In this document: positions 1 through 13,000 of the stretch, one piece after another
Position numbering within the stretch: position 1 is the stretch's first letter
Layout of the letters: every line of letters starts with the position of its first letter
Assembly: GCA_951799425.1 (NCBI GenBank)
Contig: OX637407.1
Span: forward strand, 27,463,691 to 27,527,690
Reading direction: 5' to 3'
Length of the DNA: 64,000 nt
DNA from: Ilex aquifolium
Lineage: Eukaryota > Streptophyta > Magnoliopsida > Aquifoliales > Aquifoliaceae
The notes under the pieces: generated by a model
The model's input: the letters and a program-made list of their open reading frames with translations, nothing else
Told to the model about the DNA's origin: nothing
Database searches by the model: none
Translations under genes and position numbers: made by a program

Positions 1-48
1 ACCTACCTTTTGGGTAACCTAATTTATTCCGAGAAAGCGTACTATTTA

Positions 49-1072
49 GGGTTTCTTTAGTTGAATTTTTAAAGAGGATTTGGATTGGTTGCTCTAAATT
101 TTTTCAAACTTAAATTTCTCTTTATAAAAATGAAATTTAACATTGAATCTAGTTCTTACTCATATTTAGTATGCAACACATACATATGTAGGACTCACGG
201 ATATATTATAATTATTAACAATTATTTGTCCTGTAAATAATTATTTTGCCCTTTGATCAATTCAATTCATATCCATGTTAAGAGATACAATTATTTTTTG
301 TATCCTTAACTCCTTAACCTATCTTCTCAAATCCATCCTCCTAGGTTTGACGAAACTCATGATCATGAGTTTAATATTCAAGCCAGCTATGAGCTTGTTT
401 GTTTTGTGGGTTTGGAGGGGATTGGTGTCCAAGTTTGGGGAAAATAGTATAAAAGACCCTCAACCCCTATGTTTGGGTTAAAAATTCAATTCTGGGTTCC
501 CAAACCCCATGTTTGGGTTATCAAGCTCAGCCCGCAACTAACCCTGAGACTGAACCCCATTAATATGGGTTTCGTTAAACCTGGAGGGGGTGGGTTTTGG
601 AAGAGGATTAACAGGTTAATAATAACAAAAGACAATTATACCCCTTAGAACTTCTTTTTTTTTTTTTGCTTAAATGTTCCCATTTCTTAATATAAATTTT
701 GTTATAGGAGTTGAAAGCTGTCTTGGGTAGCTTCCTTTCTAGTTATATTTTATCAATATTCATATTTTATTTGATAAGTTAGGAAGGAAAAAAAAAATCA
801 AATATGATATTCATAAGAACACAAGAAAATTTACCTAAACAAACATGTGTATGAATTGGATTGACCAAGGGACGACATAGTCATTTATATGATAAATGGT
901 TGTTAATAATTGTGATATATATGTGAGTCTTACATGTGTATATGTTACATACTAAACATGGGTATAGACTAGATTCAACATTGAATCTCATCTTTCTAAG
1001 GAGGGGTTTGAGTTTAGAAGGATTTGGAGAAGTCAATCCAAACCTTCCCCAAAAATCCATTCAAATAAGCCC
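49..1072. mobile_element. PIF/Harbinger-like non-autonomous element
   Basis: Long imperfect terminal inverted repeats of about 230 bp: roughly 49-280 is the reverse complement of about 840-1072. The ends read GGGTTTCTTTAG and, on the other strand, GGGCTTATTTGA. It is flanked by the trinucleotide TTA at 46-48 and 1073-1075, the usual 3-bp target duplication of PIF/Harbinger elements. The interior (about 400-640) is rich in short GGGTTTGG-type motifs. No transposase frame is present, so it would be a deletion derivative. A shorter relative lies at 47149-47588. Confidence 0.75.
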
Positions 1073-1315
1073 TTAGACCACTAGTTGGTGACCTAGCCCA
1101 AGATCGATCCAAATACATACAGGTTGATCAAAGTTAAGAAATTTTATTTGATTAAATTAGTACTTAAACCTAAAAAAATTCCTTGTGTTGCAGAGGATAG
1201 GTTGGATACAACACTATCCACCCAAACTATACCAGAGGCCCTGAAGTCTTCAAACCTCATGTGTTAAGAGTAATGTTATGTGCATTAAAAATTGTGCACC
1301 AAATAATTGTTAACT

Positions 1316-1559
1316 TTTTTTTTGTTGAGAAAAGTAGGGGTGGGGGCAAGGAAGAGTGTCTAGCGACCACCCTGTTAGGCCCTTACCAGTGGGATCATAA
1401 AGCCTCTAATTGCGCCTGAAACACTTCTCGGGACCAGACCTAGCTAGGTTAGCATAGCAGCCAACCACCGAGCCCCAATGGGGACTACAAGACTCGAACT
1501 CCTAACCTATAGGTGAGGAGTAAGTCCGGTACCACCATTAGACCACCCTACTCGATAGT
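1316..1559 (-). mobile_element. tRNA-derived SINE (family B), full length
   Basis: On the minus strand the element starts at 1559 with a tRNA-like head: an A-box-like segment (GGTGGTCTAATGGTGG) and a B-box-like segment (GGAGTTCGAGTCTTG). It ends in an A-tract, seen as the T-run from 1316 on the plus strand. A perfect 15-bp duplication, AAATAATTGTTAACT, flanks it at 1301-1315 and 1560-1574. This is the signature of LINE-machinery retroposition. The perfect duplication suggests a fairly recent insertion. Confidence 0.9.
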
Positions 1560-1574
1560 AAATAATTGTTAACT

Positions 1575-2464
1575 GTTGGATGATAATGGAACACACTAAT
1601 ATAACGTTTGACAATTATTTAATTCATAAATTTAGTGCACATAGCATTTTTGCACGAGTTAAGGTCTAATGTAGATTTTTGTGATGTCCACTTTGTGTAC
1701 CCTATTAGACTCTCCCCTTTCCTGAACAGGTTCTTAAAGGTTAGGTTATTGCCTTCCTCTACAAAAAAGTATACTTTCTATCGTTCGAAATTCATATAGA
1801 TCGAAATCTAGAGCGAGAAGAACGATAGCACCTTACCCACAGCTACAACTAATGACAAACTCCGTTGAAGAATCTCATTGATGATCATCGTGCTTTGACC
1901 AACCACTACTAGTCAATGCCGCTTTGGGGCTACCCCTAATGTTTCAAACAAAGAAAGATCAAAACAACATATCAATTTTTTCTTTATACTTCACTTGAAT
2001 ATGTTTTTATGCTATTTAGCTATTATGTTGCTTTCTCTCCAAACAGAACCACCGATTTATAAATATCATTAATCATAGAATTTAGACGACGGAGATCTAA
2101 GATCACACATAATCTTAGGTGTTTAAGCAAACACATTATATAGTATTTCGCACGCACTCCACCAAGTGATTTGGAACGAAGTACATAAACGTGGTACCTA
2201 ATCCATGTAGGCCCACACCCTTGATCCATTCTTTTCTTTTGGGTGGTGCGGGTAACTTGGCCCAGGTTTGCAAATAATGGGATTTACTTAAAGCCCAGCT
2301 GTAATAAATTGGGCTCTCTTTACAAAGTATTGGTTTCAACTACAAAGCCTTGAAGGTTGTAAGCCTCTTTGCAGGCTTGATATATCAGCCTGGCCCAGAC
2401 CAGCCCAATAATTTCCAGCTTGTATCTTCAGCCTGGCTCAGCCCAATAGTTTCCAACTTGTACC
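1575..2464. other. intergenic, no gene seen
   Basis: AT-rich spacer. Short frames here (for example 2023-2229 and 2136-2339 on the minus strand) show no recognisable protein. At 2370-2460 there are two degenerate copies of a unit containing CAGCCTGG, CAGCCCAATA and TTCCA. Confidence 0.6.
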
Positions 2465-2834
2465 TATGCCTGTCAACAGATTGGGTTGGATCGGATTTTG
2501 ATTGATCCGAATTCGAATTCAATTTCAAAAGTCCAATCTGAATTCGTTCCGATAATCCGACAAATTTTATTTTTGCCGTTCATATGTGAATCTTTTAATT
2601 AATCTGAATCCAATCTGATTTAAATAATTTAATTAACTAATTTTTAACAAATTATACCTAAATTTCAACTAAATTTTTTAAAATAATCACTTAAATTTTT
2701 TAATATTTATATAAAAAAATAGAAATAATTCGAATCGAATATATGTATATCTAAATCCGAATTTGTTAAATATAATATATTAGATTCGGATTCATATCAT
2801 ATTCAAATCAGAATCCGATATACTGACAGACCTG
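2465..2834. mobile_element. hAT-like non-autonomous element
   Basis: The left end reads TATGCCTGTCAACAG. The right end, reverse-complemented, reads CAGGTCTGTCAGTAT, giving short inverted termini. Flanks are CTTGTACC (2457-2464) and CTTGTACA (2835-2842), an 8-bp duplication with one mismatch. The interior is AT-rich with repeated GAATTCG/AATCCGA words and has no coding capacity. The class is inferred from the 8-bp duplication and the GTCAA-type termini. Confidence 0.65.
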
Positions 2835-3480
2835 CTTGTACATGAAGCAAAAGGCCAATGCTCTTCTAAACTCCTTTGGATTATCAAATTACCATTATAC
2901 CTTGCTTTATGAGGGCTAATTAATTTTAACACCTGTTCACTAACGGCCAATGACAAAAGCAAGAGGGTTGTGGTTAGATTATAAAGTCGCGGATTCGAAT
3001 TTTATCGTCTTCCTCCCATGTAATAGTGTATGACCATGAAAAAAATAAAAATCAAAAAGTTATAATGCAGTCCTAATCCTAACTCTAACCCTAACCCTAA
3101 CCCTAACCCTAACCCTAATTTTACAAAATATCTATTCTGACCCAATTCTAAACCCAGCTACACTGTCATATTTGGGAACACATTTGTCACTGTGGTCACT
3201 CTAAAATAAGCAAATCTCATTTTTTTCCAAATCAAATCTCATTTAATACACAATAAAATGATCCATATGAATCTCAATGGAAATAAAATACTTTTTAGTA
3301 GACAATTTCATTTTTTTAAATAGACAATTTTAGTCACAGAATGGCATTGCTAAATTTTTCCTAAACTAAATTTTGTGGACAACATTACCCTCCATATTTT
3401 CCCATATTTACAATGCACTCCAAACTGAGCCCTAATTACCTACACGTAAGGCTCAGTTAACTGGTTATAGGCTTATAGCC
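2835..3480. other. intergenic upstream of the SIN3-like gene
   Basis: AT-rich spacer. At about 2960-3055 there is a degenerate tRNA/SINE-like fragment (GGTTAGATTATAAAG followed by GCGGATTCGAATTT and an A-rich tail). The segment also contains the telomere-like array listed separately. No gene seen. Confidence 0.5.
3071..3118. repeat. interstitial telomere-like hexamer array (TTAGGG type)
   Basis: Eight consecutive hexamers: TCCTAA, TCCTAA, CTCTAA, then five perfect CCCTAA units. The period is 6, equivalent to TTAGGG on the other strand. Most plants, including most eudicots, use the 7-base TTTAGGG at chromosome ends. The array lies about 1 kb upstream of the SIN3-like start codon. The first three units have decayed and the last five are perfect. 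Confidence 0.9.
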
Positions 3481-4080
3481 GGTTTACCAGCCCATCGGGC
3501 CTACCGTGAAAGGCCCGTCAAAACGACTATCTCCCTCACCCCTGTTCTCCTCATATATCTCTCTCTCTCCTTCTGTTAGTGTTTTATATTTCTAAATCTC
3601 TCTCGCTCTCTCTCGCATCCTCTGAGAGAACAGGAGTGTTCTACATATAACGAAACACACAATCACATGTGTGTGTGTGTGAATACACATACAACTTCAA
3701 GCGAAGCAAGTACGTCATTCGTTAATTCAGAGCTTCGCCTATTCACCGACTAGAGAAATTCGTGTTCTCGCTGTGAACTCCTCTCTTTTGATTAAAACAT
3801 TGTGATATAGTGATGAATTCTATTATCTTTTGCTTTATCTTCAAGTAATGTGATCGAGTTTTATTTTCTGTTTGTGTAGAATTTGATTTTCTGAAGGTGA
3901 TCTCTGCTAAGAGGTACGAATTATGATCAATTGTTCTTGTTGATTTTGCTTTGTGATTTTACGTAAGATCGATTGTGTAATGTTGTCTTAATTGTATTTT
4001 TTGTAATAGGAGTATTCAGAGTGAATAAGGAATGACTTGTTGAAGATTTAGAAGAGTTAATTACAAGAGAGAGAAAGATA
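3480..4080 (+). promoter_or_regulatory. promoter and 5' leader of the SIN3-like gene, with a probable leader intron
   Basis: At 3488-3520 there are GCCCATCGGGCC and AGGCCCG words, resembling the TGGGCY 'site II' motifs of plant housekeeping promoters. They are followed by a long CT-rich tract (3530-3620), typical of plant leaders. A probable leader intron runs from GTACGA near 3914 to an acceptor TTGTAATAG ending near 4009. The transcription start cannot be fixed from sequence. Confidence 0.45.
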
Positions 4081-7000
4081 ATGAAGAGGTCTAGAGATGA
4101 TGTGTATATGAGTTCTGAACTCAAACGCCCCATCGTCTCTTCTCGCTCTCAACCGTAAGTGTTTTCTCTCTCTCTCTCGATAGTTTTGTATTAGAGACTA
4201 CTCTAGGAATATGTGATTATGTCGCCTCTTGATGAGTTGGTTTATGTTTGATTTTGAAGAATGATGTGAACTGTGAGATGAAGAAATTCTTAATTATGTT
4301 TTATTTTTCAATTTTTTTTTTGTCTTGCAAGTGAGACTTTTATAGACATTTTGTAGAGTTGTTGGGCATTTGTTTATTTGCTAGTTTATTAGTAGCTTGA
4401 TTCTTTGATTTACTTCTGAAGAGAGGCTTTGAAAATTAGTAGTTATCTCTCCGTTTTTCAGTGTCGTGATTCTCTATATCATTTTCCAGATGAAAAAAAA
4501 TCATTTGTTTTTGTCTTGGGAAATATTTATGAATCATGATTGAAGATGAAAGTAGTCCTTTTTTTCTTCCTCTGTAGAAGATATGCTTCTTATTTTGACA
4601 TGAGAAATGTTTATCTAGTATAGACTTATTCAAGTAGTTGATTTTTCTTGTGATTGAATTTGTCTGTTTAATTTTCTTGGACAACAGGTCTGGGCATGGA
4701 CAACCCCAGATGATGGGTGGAAGCAGCATACAGAAACTAACAACAAACGATGCCCTAGCATACCTCAGAGCAGTGAAGGAAAGATTTCAAGATAACAAGG
4801 AAAAATATGACGAGTTTCTTGAAGTTATGAAGGATTTCAAGGCTCAAAGGTTTGGTCGTAGTGTTGTTTGTTTTAGTTATTTGTAGCAACTTTTGCCTGG
4901 AACATGTCATTGATTTTTTAATGCTAATTGTTTGTAGAATTGACACAGCTGGTGTCATAGCAAGAGTAAAGGAATTATTTAAAGGGCATCGAGACCTAAT
5001 TTTGGGTTTCAATACCTTTTTGCCAAAGGGATACGAGATTACCCTTCTACCGGATGATATACCTCATCCGGTGAAGAAACCGGTCCAATTTGATGAAGCA
5101 ATGGACTTTGTGAACAAAATCAAGGTGAAAAATGTGAAAAATCAGGCATAGTTGAATTCTGCATTTAGCTTTGCCTTCACGGTTTTTCATTTAGGGTTTT
5201 ACTTGCTCACAGATGAGATTTCAAGGTGATGATCGTGTGTACAAATCTTTTCTTTCCATTTTGAATATGTACAAAAAAGAAAACAAGTCCACCGCTGAGG
5301 TCAAACAGGAGGTATACACTTGCATTTTCTTGCCATCAACCACTTTTTTTTGCTGTTTGGGTTGCCACAGAGTTATTGCTCTTAGTTTTGTGATCAATTT
5401 CCATCTTTTTGCAGGTTGCGGCTCTTTTCCGCGACAATCACGACCTGCTTGAGGAGTTCACTCATTTTCTACCTGATCCTTTGGTAGCAACCTCTGTTCA
5501 TTATGCTCCACCTGGTAGGAATTCCATGTCGCGTCGTGATGATAGGGGCTCACCAATGACCATAATGAGGCCTGTGCATGTTGATAAGGTAGTTTCTCAA
5601 TCCCCACCAATAGGAGATGTAGTTTCTTATTTCTTTTAGGTTATCTAAGCTGATATTATGTTCTTGTGGGCTGTTACCAGAAGGCTACTGCTTCACATGT
5701 TGACTATGACCGCAGTGTTGACTGGCCAGAACCTGGCCATGATAAAGCAGTAATGAGAACTGACAAAGAACAGCGGAGGCGTAGTGAAATTGTGAAGGAA
5801 AGAAGGGAAGACAGAGAGCGAAGAGAACGAGAGTGGGATGATAGAGACTTTGATCAAGAAGGTCTTTTCCATAAACGAAAATCTGCTCGCAGGGAAGACT
5901 CTGTTGCTGACCAATTTCACCAAGGTGGGGAAGGCGCTGAACTCTTTGGAACAGGAATAGGTACATCCACTTACGGTGACAGAAGTTCCTTGAAATGTGA
6001 GTACTTGTGTTATTTGGGTATTTATTTTGTGGTTCTATTTCTAATATGACTATTTAATTCATGGCGTAAAAAATTGAATGTACTTTCTGAAATTCAAAGA
6101 GGAATCCAGTCACTTTACTGCTGATCTGATGATCCATGGGTGTTTGGTTTTTTTTGAACAATTTCCATGGTTATTTCTGCTCACTTGGAGTTTTATGAGC
6201 TCTCTTTTGCAGGGTTACTTTCTCTTCTAAAACTGAGTTTTTTGGTCTTAGTTTATAAGTTTCTGTTTCTGTGTAGATCCACGTAGTTGACATTGTCATT
6301 GTTTCAAAAGATATATCAGTTGTTCGTTTCTATGGTTGTTCAGTTTACATAATTGGAGCATTTTGTAGTGGAGGGGATCTCTTCAGATACGTAAATTGGA
6401 ACACCCTGCTTTTGTAACTAACTAGTGGGAGATCTTAGCAATTGATTTTTCAGACCAACATTTCAAAGAAAGTTGTCTAGATAGTGAGATGATTTTGGCC
6501 TTTGTACAGTTGTACTTTATAAGCCCGTGGTTTAATGGATCTCAAGCTGGATAAGGGCACATTACTTTCCCCATTTCAAATATATAATGACAAAAATATT
6601 TCAAGTCAATGGACGCGGGCTCTATATGTAAGAATTTCATGTAATTGGATGTCGTAAATTCAGTATTGGTAGAGCACCTCAACTTCCTTTGCAGTCACCT
6701 GGATGCCACTCAGTCCCCTTCCTCTTTTGAGATGTGTATGTGTTCAGTATGAAGATCTTTCTTTTCCATTTATTTTTGGGGGTAAATAAACCAACTAATT
6801 CTGTATCTTTCTTTTCGGTTTCCCTCAAGTAATCTGGTATAAATGTCATAGGTGATACTTGGAGAACACTGCTGTGAGCCTGTGACAATTTGCTTATAAG
6901 TTGCTGGTATATAAATCCTTTGCATTGACACTTATCATCCTCCCCTTTTCTGTGTGGGTAGGATCTGTATGATTACAACTTATTTAAGTTCGTCTTTTTG

Positions 7001-10000
7001 TTCATTGACTTGTTTTTGTCCACATGAGCCCTTTGTATTTTTGATCAGCTCTAACCATTGGTCATTTCTTTGGTTTCACCCTATTTTATGTTGGGACAGG
7101 TATTTGCAACCAGGAGTCTGCTTTCTGTGAGAAGGTGAAGGAGAGATTATGCAATTCTGATGAATACCAGGAATTTTTAAAGTGCCTTCATATCTACAAC
7201 AGAGATATAATAACGCGTGCACAATTGCAGTCTTTGGTATGTCTTATAATTGTTCGTGTTTTTGAATTAATTGCGGGACTATTGGGCAACTAAGAAACAA
7301 CACGTGAAAAATAATTTTGGTAGATATCAGATGTTAATATGGAGGGTAAAGCAAGAAATAATAAAATTACAATGAATATACTCAAGAAATGGTAAAAGTA
7401 ACTTCAATAGGAGATAAACTGAGGGATAATCACCAAGATGGTTTGAAAATTTTCACAAAATGCTCATGACTGTGTTCTGATACCTGTTATCAGTTATGGT
7501 AGGTAGCAGAAGAACAAAATTAACATTGACCTTAGATAGTGTACAATGACGGAACATGATTCATGTAACAAATTGTGGGACAAGACTTTGTTTAGTTGAG
7601 TTGAGTCTATTAGAAGTTTCGTGTTCTTGGGCACTCTCTCATCATCTTTTATATCAATATTTCATTCTATATAGTAAATTTTTGTTGGAGTGATATGATG
7701 CCCCATTCAGCAACAGTATTACTGTTGCAGGGAATATGAGCAGAAGCTACCAAAAAGGTGCTAGTGATAACTGATGCGTAGGGTGTCAAACATGTTTCAG
7801 AAAAAAATTTACATATTATGTATCCAAACTCAGGAAAGTATAATGTAAATATCATTAAAATAGAGCCCATTGACAGCAGGCAGATGTTTCAACCATTGGG
7901 AGATAAATTCTGAGTAGTACCCACCTGTATGCCCCTTTTTTTGGCTCAAGGCCATGACCTGATATTAGTAAAGATGTTGAAAGAAAAGCCTAATCGTGAA
8001 ATTTGCTTGACATTCTTATGTGTCATTTGCATCAGGTGGATGATCTTCTAGGAAGATATCCAGACCTTATGGAAGGGTTTGATGAATTCTTAGCTCGATA
8101 TGAGAAGATTGGTAATTGTTCATTTTTGTTATTGCCTTTATATAAGCAGGTTACTGCATATTAAGTGGCCTAATCTTGATTGTGTATTTGTGGATTTAAT
8201 ATGTTTGGATTGGACCTTTCCTGCAGATGGTTGTCTCGCTGGTTTCGTGAATAAAAGTAAGTAAAAGGTTTAATTCTTCACTAGTTGTATTTATTTGAGA
8301 TGCTCCTCTTTGCTCATCATCAAGAGAGGTGCTCAGGCATTATATCACTAAGGAATCACATATTAAGTAGGAGTTCTGAGCAAACAATTGTGTAATGCAT
8401 TGAAATATATTGAAATTGTGTATAGTTTGCTAATCATAAACTGGTTTTTACTTGTTGCAGGATCATTGTTACCCAGTTCTGTGAAGTTAGATGATAGGGA
8501 TAGAGATCAAGATCGCGAGAAGGAACACAGATATAAAGATTGTGACGACAGAGAAAGGGGTAGATCTGACAAAGGTCTAGACTTTCGAAGTAAAGATATA
8601 GCAGGACAAAAGATGTCTATATATTCTAGCAAGGATAAGTACTTGGAAAAATCAATTCAAGAACTTGACCTCTCCAATTGGGAGCGCTGTTCACCTAGTT
8701 ATCTTTTTTGGCCGAAGAATGTAGGAAATTTTGTCATAAAAGTTTCTTATTTTAGACCATTTCGTTTACAAAATTTCTGATTCTGCAACATTTTTCTTAC
8801 AAAGTTTCTTATTTGGTATTGCCTTGATGTTTTTGGATATAGTATCCATCTCCTTTAGCAAGTCAGACTGAAGAGGCTGAAGCTGAAGTATTGAATAGTC
8901 TTTTGGTGTCCGTCACTTCAGGAAGTGAGGACTACTCTTTTAAACATATGCGCAAAAACCAGTATGAAGAAAGCTTGTTCCGATGCGAAGATGACAGGTT
9001 GAAACTGTCTTGAGACAGTAATCTATCATGACCTTTACCTGTTTTGTCTTTCCTATCTTACATGCACATCGAGTCAAATTTTTTCTCTTTAGTCTTTGTT
9101 TTTTCAATCAATTCCATTTCTTCCTCGTTAGGCTTCAGTTTAACTTAGGAATTTAGCTACCATCTAAGGGATGCTGGAGTTTTTTTGTTGAAGTTAAGTT
9201 TTATTTTTGGTACAAAAGTTAAGTTTTTGCCAATTGCAAAGTTGTAATATGCCAACATATCATTTTCCTTAGCAAGATAATAGTAATATGGATGATACTT
9301 AGATCTCTCTTTTTCTCCCTTCTCTTTCTCTTTTTGCAGAGTCGATTGGTTGAAATATACATTTGGTTAATATTTTGCATAGATTGGGTTTGGCAATTGG
9401 TAATGTTTTCATGATGTCAGGTTTGAACTGGACATGTTGTTAGGAAATGTGAATGCAACAGCAAAACGTGTAGAAGAACTACTAGACAAGATCAATAACA
9501 AAGCATTCCAGCCAGAGAGTCTGATTTGTATTGAAGACCATTTTACAGGTGATAGATGATAACCTGGCCACTAATTCTTCAAGATAGCCATGTATGCTGT
9601 CATGTTGAATGCTTTTCTCTTTGTTGTTATGTAGCTTTGAATATGAGGTGCATTGAACGTTTATATGGCGACCATGGGCTTGATGTGATTGATGTATTAA
9701 AGAAGAATGCACCTCTTGCGCTGCCCATAATATTAACCCGCTTGAAGCAGAAACAAGAAGAGTGGACAAGCTGTCGTTCTGATTTTAGTAAAGTTTGGGC
9801 TGAAATCTTTGCTAAGAACCATCACAAATCACTCGATCATCGCAGCTTCTATTTCAAGCAACAAGACAAAAAGAACTTGAGCACTAAAGGTAATTATTTT
9901 CCTGTTTGTGTACATTATTAATTTTTCCTTTGCCAATTTAGCAATGTTGAGGCCAATTTCGTCATGAATGTAATTTTCAAAGAGAAGGTGAATTTGATAG

Positions 10001-13000
10001 TTGATGGTGCTCGAAATTAACTGAACTGGGTTATAGAACAGACTTGGGGGAAGTCTAACGAGTGTTTGAGTATCTGGGAGAACGTGAGTGTGGAGGCGTA
10101 TGCTATATGTAGAGGAAGACAAAATATGAGTGGTTCGCCTTAGGTGAAGGACTAAAGTTATGTCCACTGTAAGGGAGACTTTTGTTCATTGGAGATTGTA
10201 TTGCTTGGGAAAAAAGGTTGCTACTACTGAGTGTTTGGCTTGAGGCCTTTACAAGACATTGCTTAGGTTTTACTTGGTGGCTTACGGGATGACTCCTCTC
10301 GTGCACTTTAGTCTTGTTGGCTATTTATGCAACTGGTAGTTAGAGTTTCGTGTTTGTCTTTTTTGGTTGATTCTGTAGTCCCTTTTGTGTTTGTCTTTAT
10401 CCTAGTGTTGTGGTCCTCAAAACCTTTTTGAATCCACTACTCGCCGACTGTACTGCTTGTTCCGTGTCTACTACCTATGGGTTTTTGTTCATCAGAGTCG
10501 TCGGGTAAAGTTTCCTTGTCCCATGTCCACGTGTCATGCTACAACTTTTGCAGACTGGCCTAGTGCGGGGCTCTTGAGTTCCTAGTTTGTTATCGTACCG
10601 GGCTTGTTACTCCGAGCTTCCCTGCAACCGGTCTGTGGCCCAGTTTGTGTTCTGGAGAGTTTATTTGAGCGAGCTGCTTGAGCCGCTTTCTGCAAGCCCA
10701 GACGGCCTTGGGCTCTAAAGGGGTACAAACTTAAACCAATCATTATCAATAGTAACAGCAATATGAGTGCATATGCAGCTGACGGGTTATATATAGATTG
10801 TGGGTTTATTAAATTAGATGGGCTCGTAGAGCTTGACTATGAAGAAACTTCTAAAATGGTGAAATGATTGTAATCCATCTCTCCCCCCTCCCTTCTCTTG
10901 TACCTCCTCCCAAATCATTGTTGAAAAAGAGGCCTCTTGGGTACTAGGGCTTGATCATGGAACAATTCCGTAAAAAAGGTACAGTGATGCTAATGTACCA
11001 TCCTCGCGCATCCTCCTTCTCTTCTTCCAAAACGAAACAGGGCCTGAGCTTGTCTTCTTCTTTTTTTTTTTCCCTCATTGCTTTTTCCCGTTGCAATTTG
11101 GAATGATAATTGCTCTGTCAATATGGGCTTCTCAAAATTCTCAGACAATATGGGAAGATTTCGGTGGCCTCGGTAACTGAAACGGAAATTTGGTATTTTA
11201 AAACACACTTTCAGCGAAATCACCAGTATAGAACACAAATGAGATCGTTTTAGTAACCTTTTTAATTCTCTACTTTGAAGCAGTCTTGAGAAGCCACATG
11301 AACTTCCAGAGATACTGTAAGATGATCGATTTGAATTTTTGTTTAATGTTATGATCCCATGAACTCATGCGTTTGCCATGGACTCCTCTCATGTATTAAC
11401 TTTGTGGTTTTGTCTCACACAGTGTTGTTGGCTGAGATCAAAGAAATCAGTGAAAAGAAGATCAAAGAGGATGACGTGCTGTTATCTATTGCTGCTGGAA
11501 ATATACGACATATCGTTCCGGATATGAAATTTGAGTATCCTGATTCAGACATCCATGAAGAATTATATCAGTTAATCAAATATTCCTGTGGAGAAGTTTG
11601 TACAGCTGAACAGGTGGACAAAGTCATGAAGATCTGGACAACCTTCCTGGAACCGATTCTTGGTGTTCCTTCATGGTCTCGAGGCCCCAAGGACACTGAA
11701 GGTGTTGTGATGGCTAAAAATTATGTTGCGAAAAGTATGGCCGCTATTGTGGGAAAAAGTGATGGCAGTCCTGGTGGCACAGCTATCATTAATTGCAAAC
11801 AATCACATACTTGCACAAGTGGAGATGAGAATACTCAACCTGAACATTCAAGCTCCTCCAGAGCATGGTTAGTAAATGGCAATAATGGGTTTAAAGAAGA
11901 TGGTTCTTATGACGCAGATCATGTTACACAGAAGGGTGATACTTGTAAAATCCCTAAACATGGAACAATGAAGATGAATGCTAATGTGGCGGGTGAAACA
12001 TCTGGGGTCAGCAAACAAGTTGCTTCGAATGAATCGCTAGCCAATTCAAATATATCACTTGCCGCTGGAGCAGAAGAAAATCTTGGAAGAGTCAATGGAG
12101 AAAATACATCAGGTTTGTATATGGTTAAGTCTTGTATAATGTATGTTTATTTCATTTCTTTTCTCTTTTGTCCTTGGCATGCCAGTTTTTTCTCAAATTT
12201 ATGGCTGAAATTCTGAGTTACATCTTCCCATTTCTAGGGCTTTGCACTTTTCCTTCCAGACCTGGTAATGCTGCTGTTGACAACAGTCTTGAGATGAGGC
12301 CTCAGAGAGAAATTTTACCTTCATCAGAGGTATAGTTAAAGTTGCGGGCAACAATTTTACGACATTGATATTTATTATTTTATCAAGTTGATGAACTTTA
12401 TTTCTTGTGAAGACTTACCTTCCTCTCATTAATAATAAGATAGTATTTACTCTTAAGTAAAGGTGTCGATCGAGCCGAGCCCCTCAAGTTGGGGTATGCT
12501 CTTCTAGCTCATATTCTTAGATTTGGCTCGGCTCGTGACCATCTTTCTCTCTCTCACGCGCACACACACACACACACAAACCCTTGACAAATAACCCCCA
12601 AAAATTTCAAAAAGTTATCCACAAGATCTAAGAAAAACATACCATAGTTGGGATGAAATCAGCACAAAATGACCATATCATTATTTGCAATTTCAAAAAA
12701 CAAAAAAAAATCTAGGATTTTGAACCTTCTTGCAACATGAGAGGCATTAGTGGTTTTGAATTTGTGCTTCTTTTTCACGAGCTTCAGATCCATGAATGGG
12801 CACATCGATGATGTTAATAAAAGTTGGATGAGAGTGTTGTTTTGCGGTGGAGATGTGATTTGTTACAGGGTTTTGTCCACTATCTATTGGTAGGCATGCA
12901 CAAGATCCAAAACTAGTCATTGTAAATAAGAGGCAGAGTGGGGGAACTCAGTACCATCACAAATAGAGTTCCTTTGGTCTGGGGAGTCGGAGCCTTCAAT

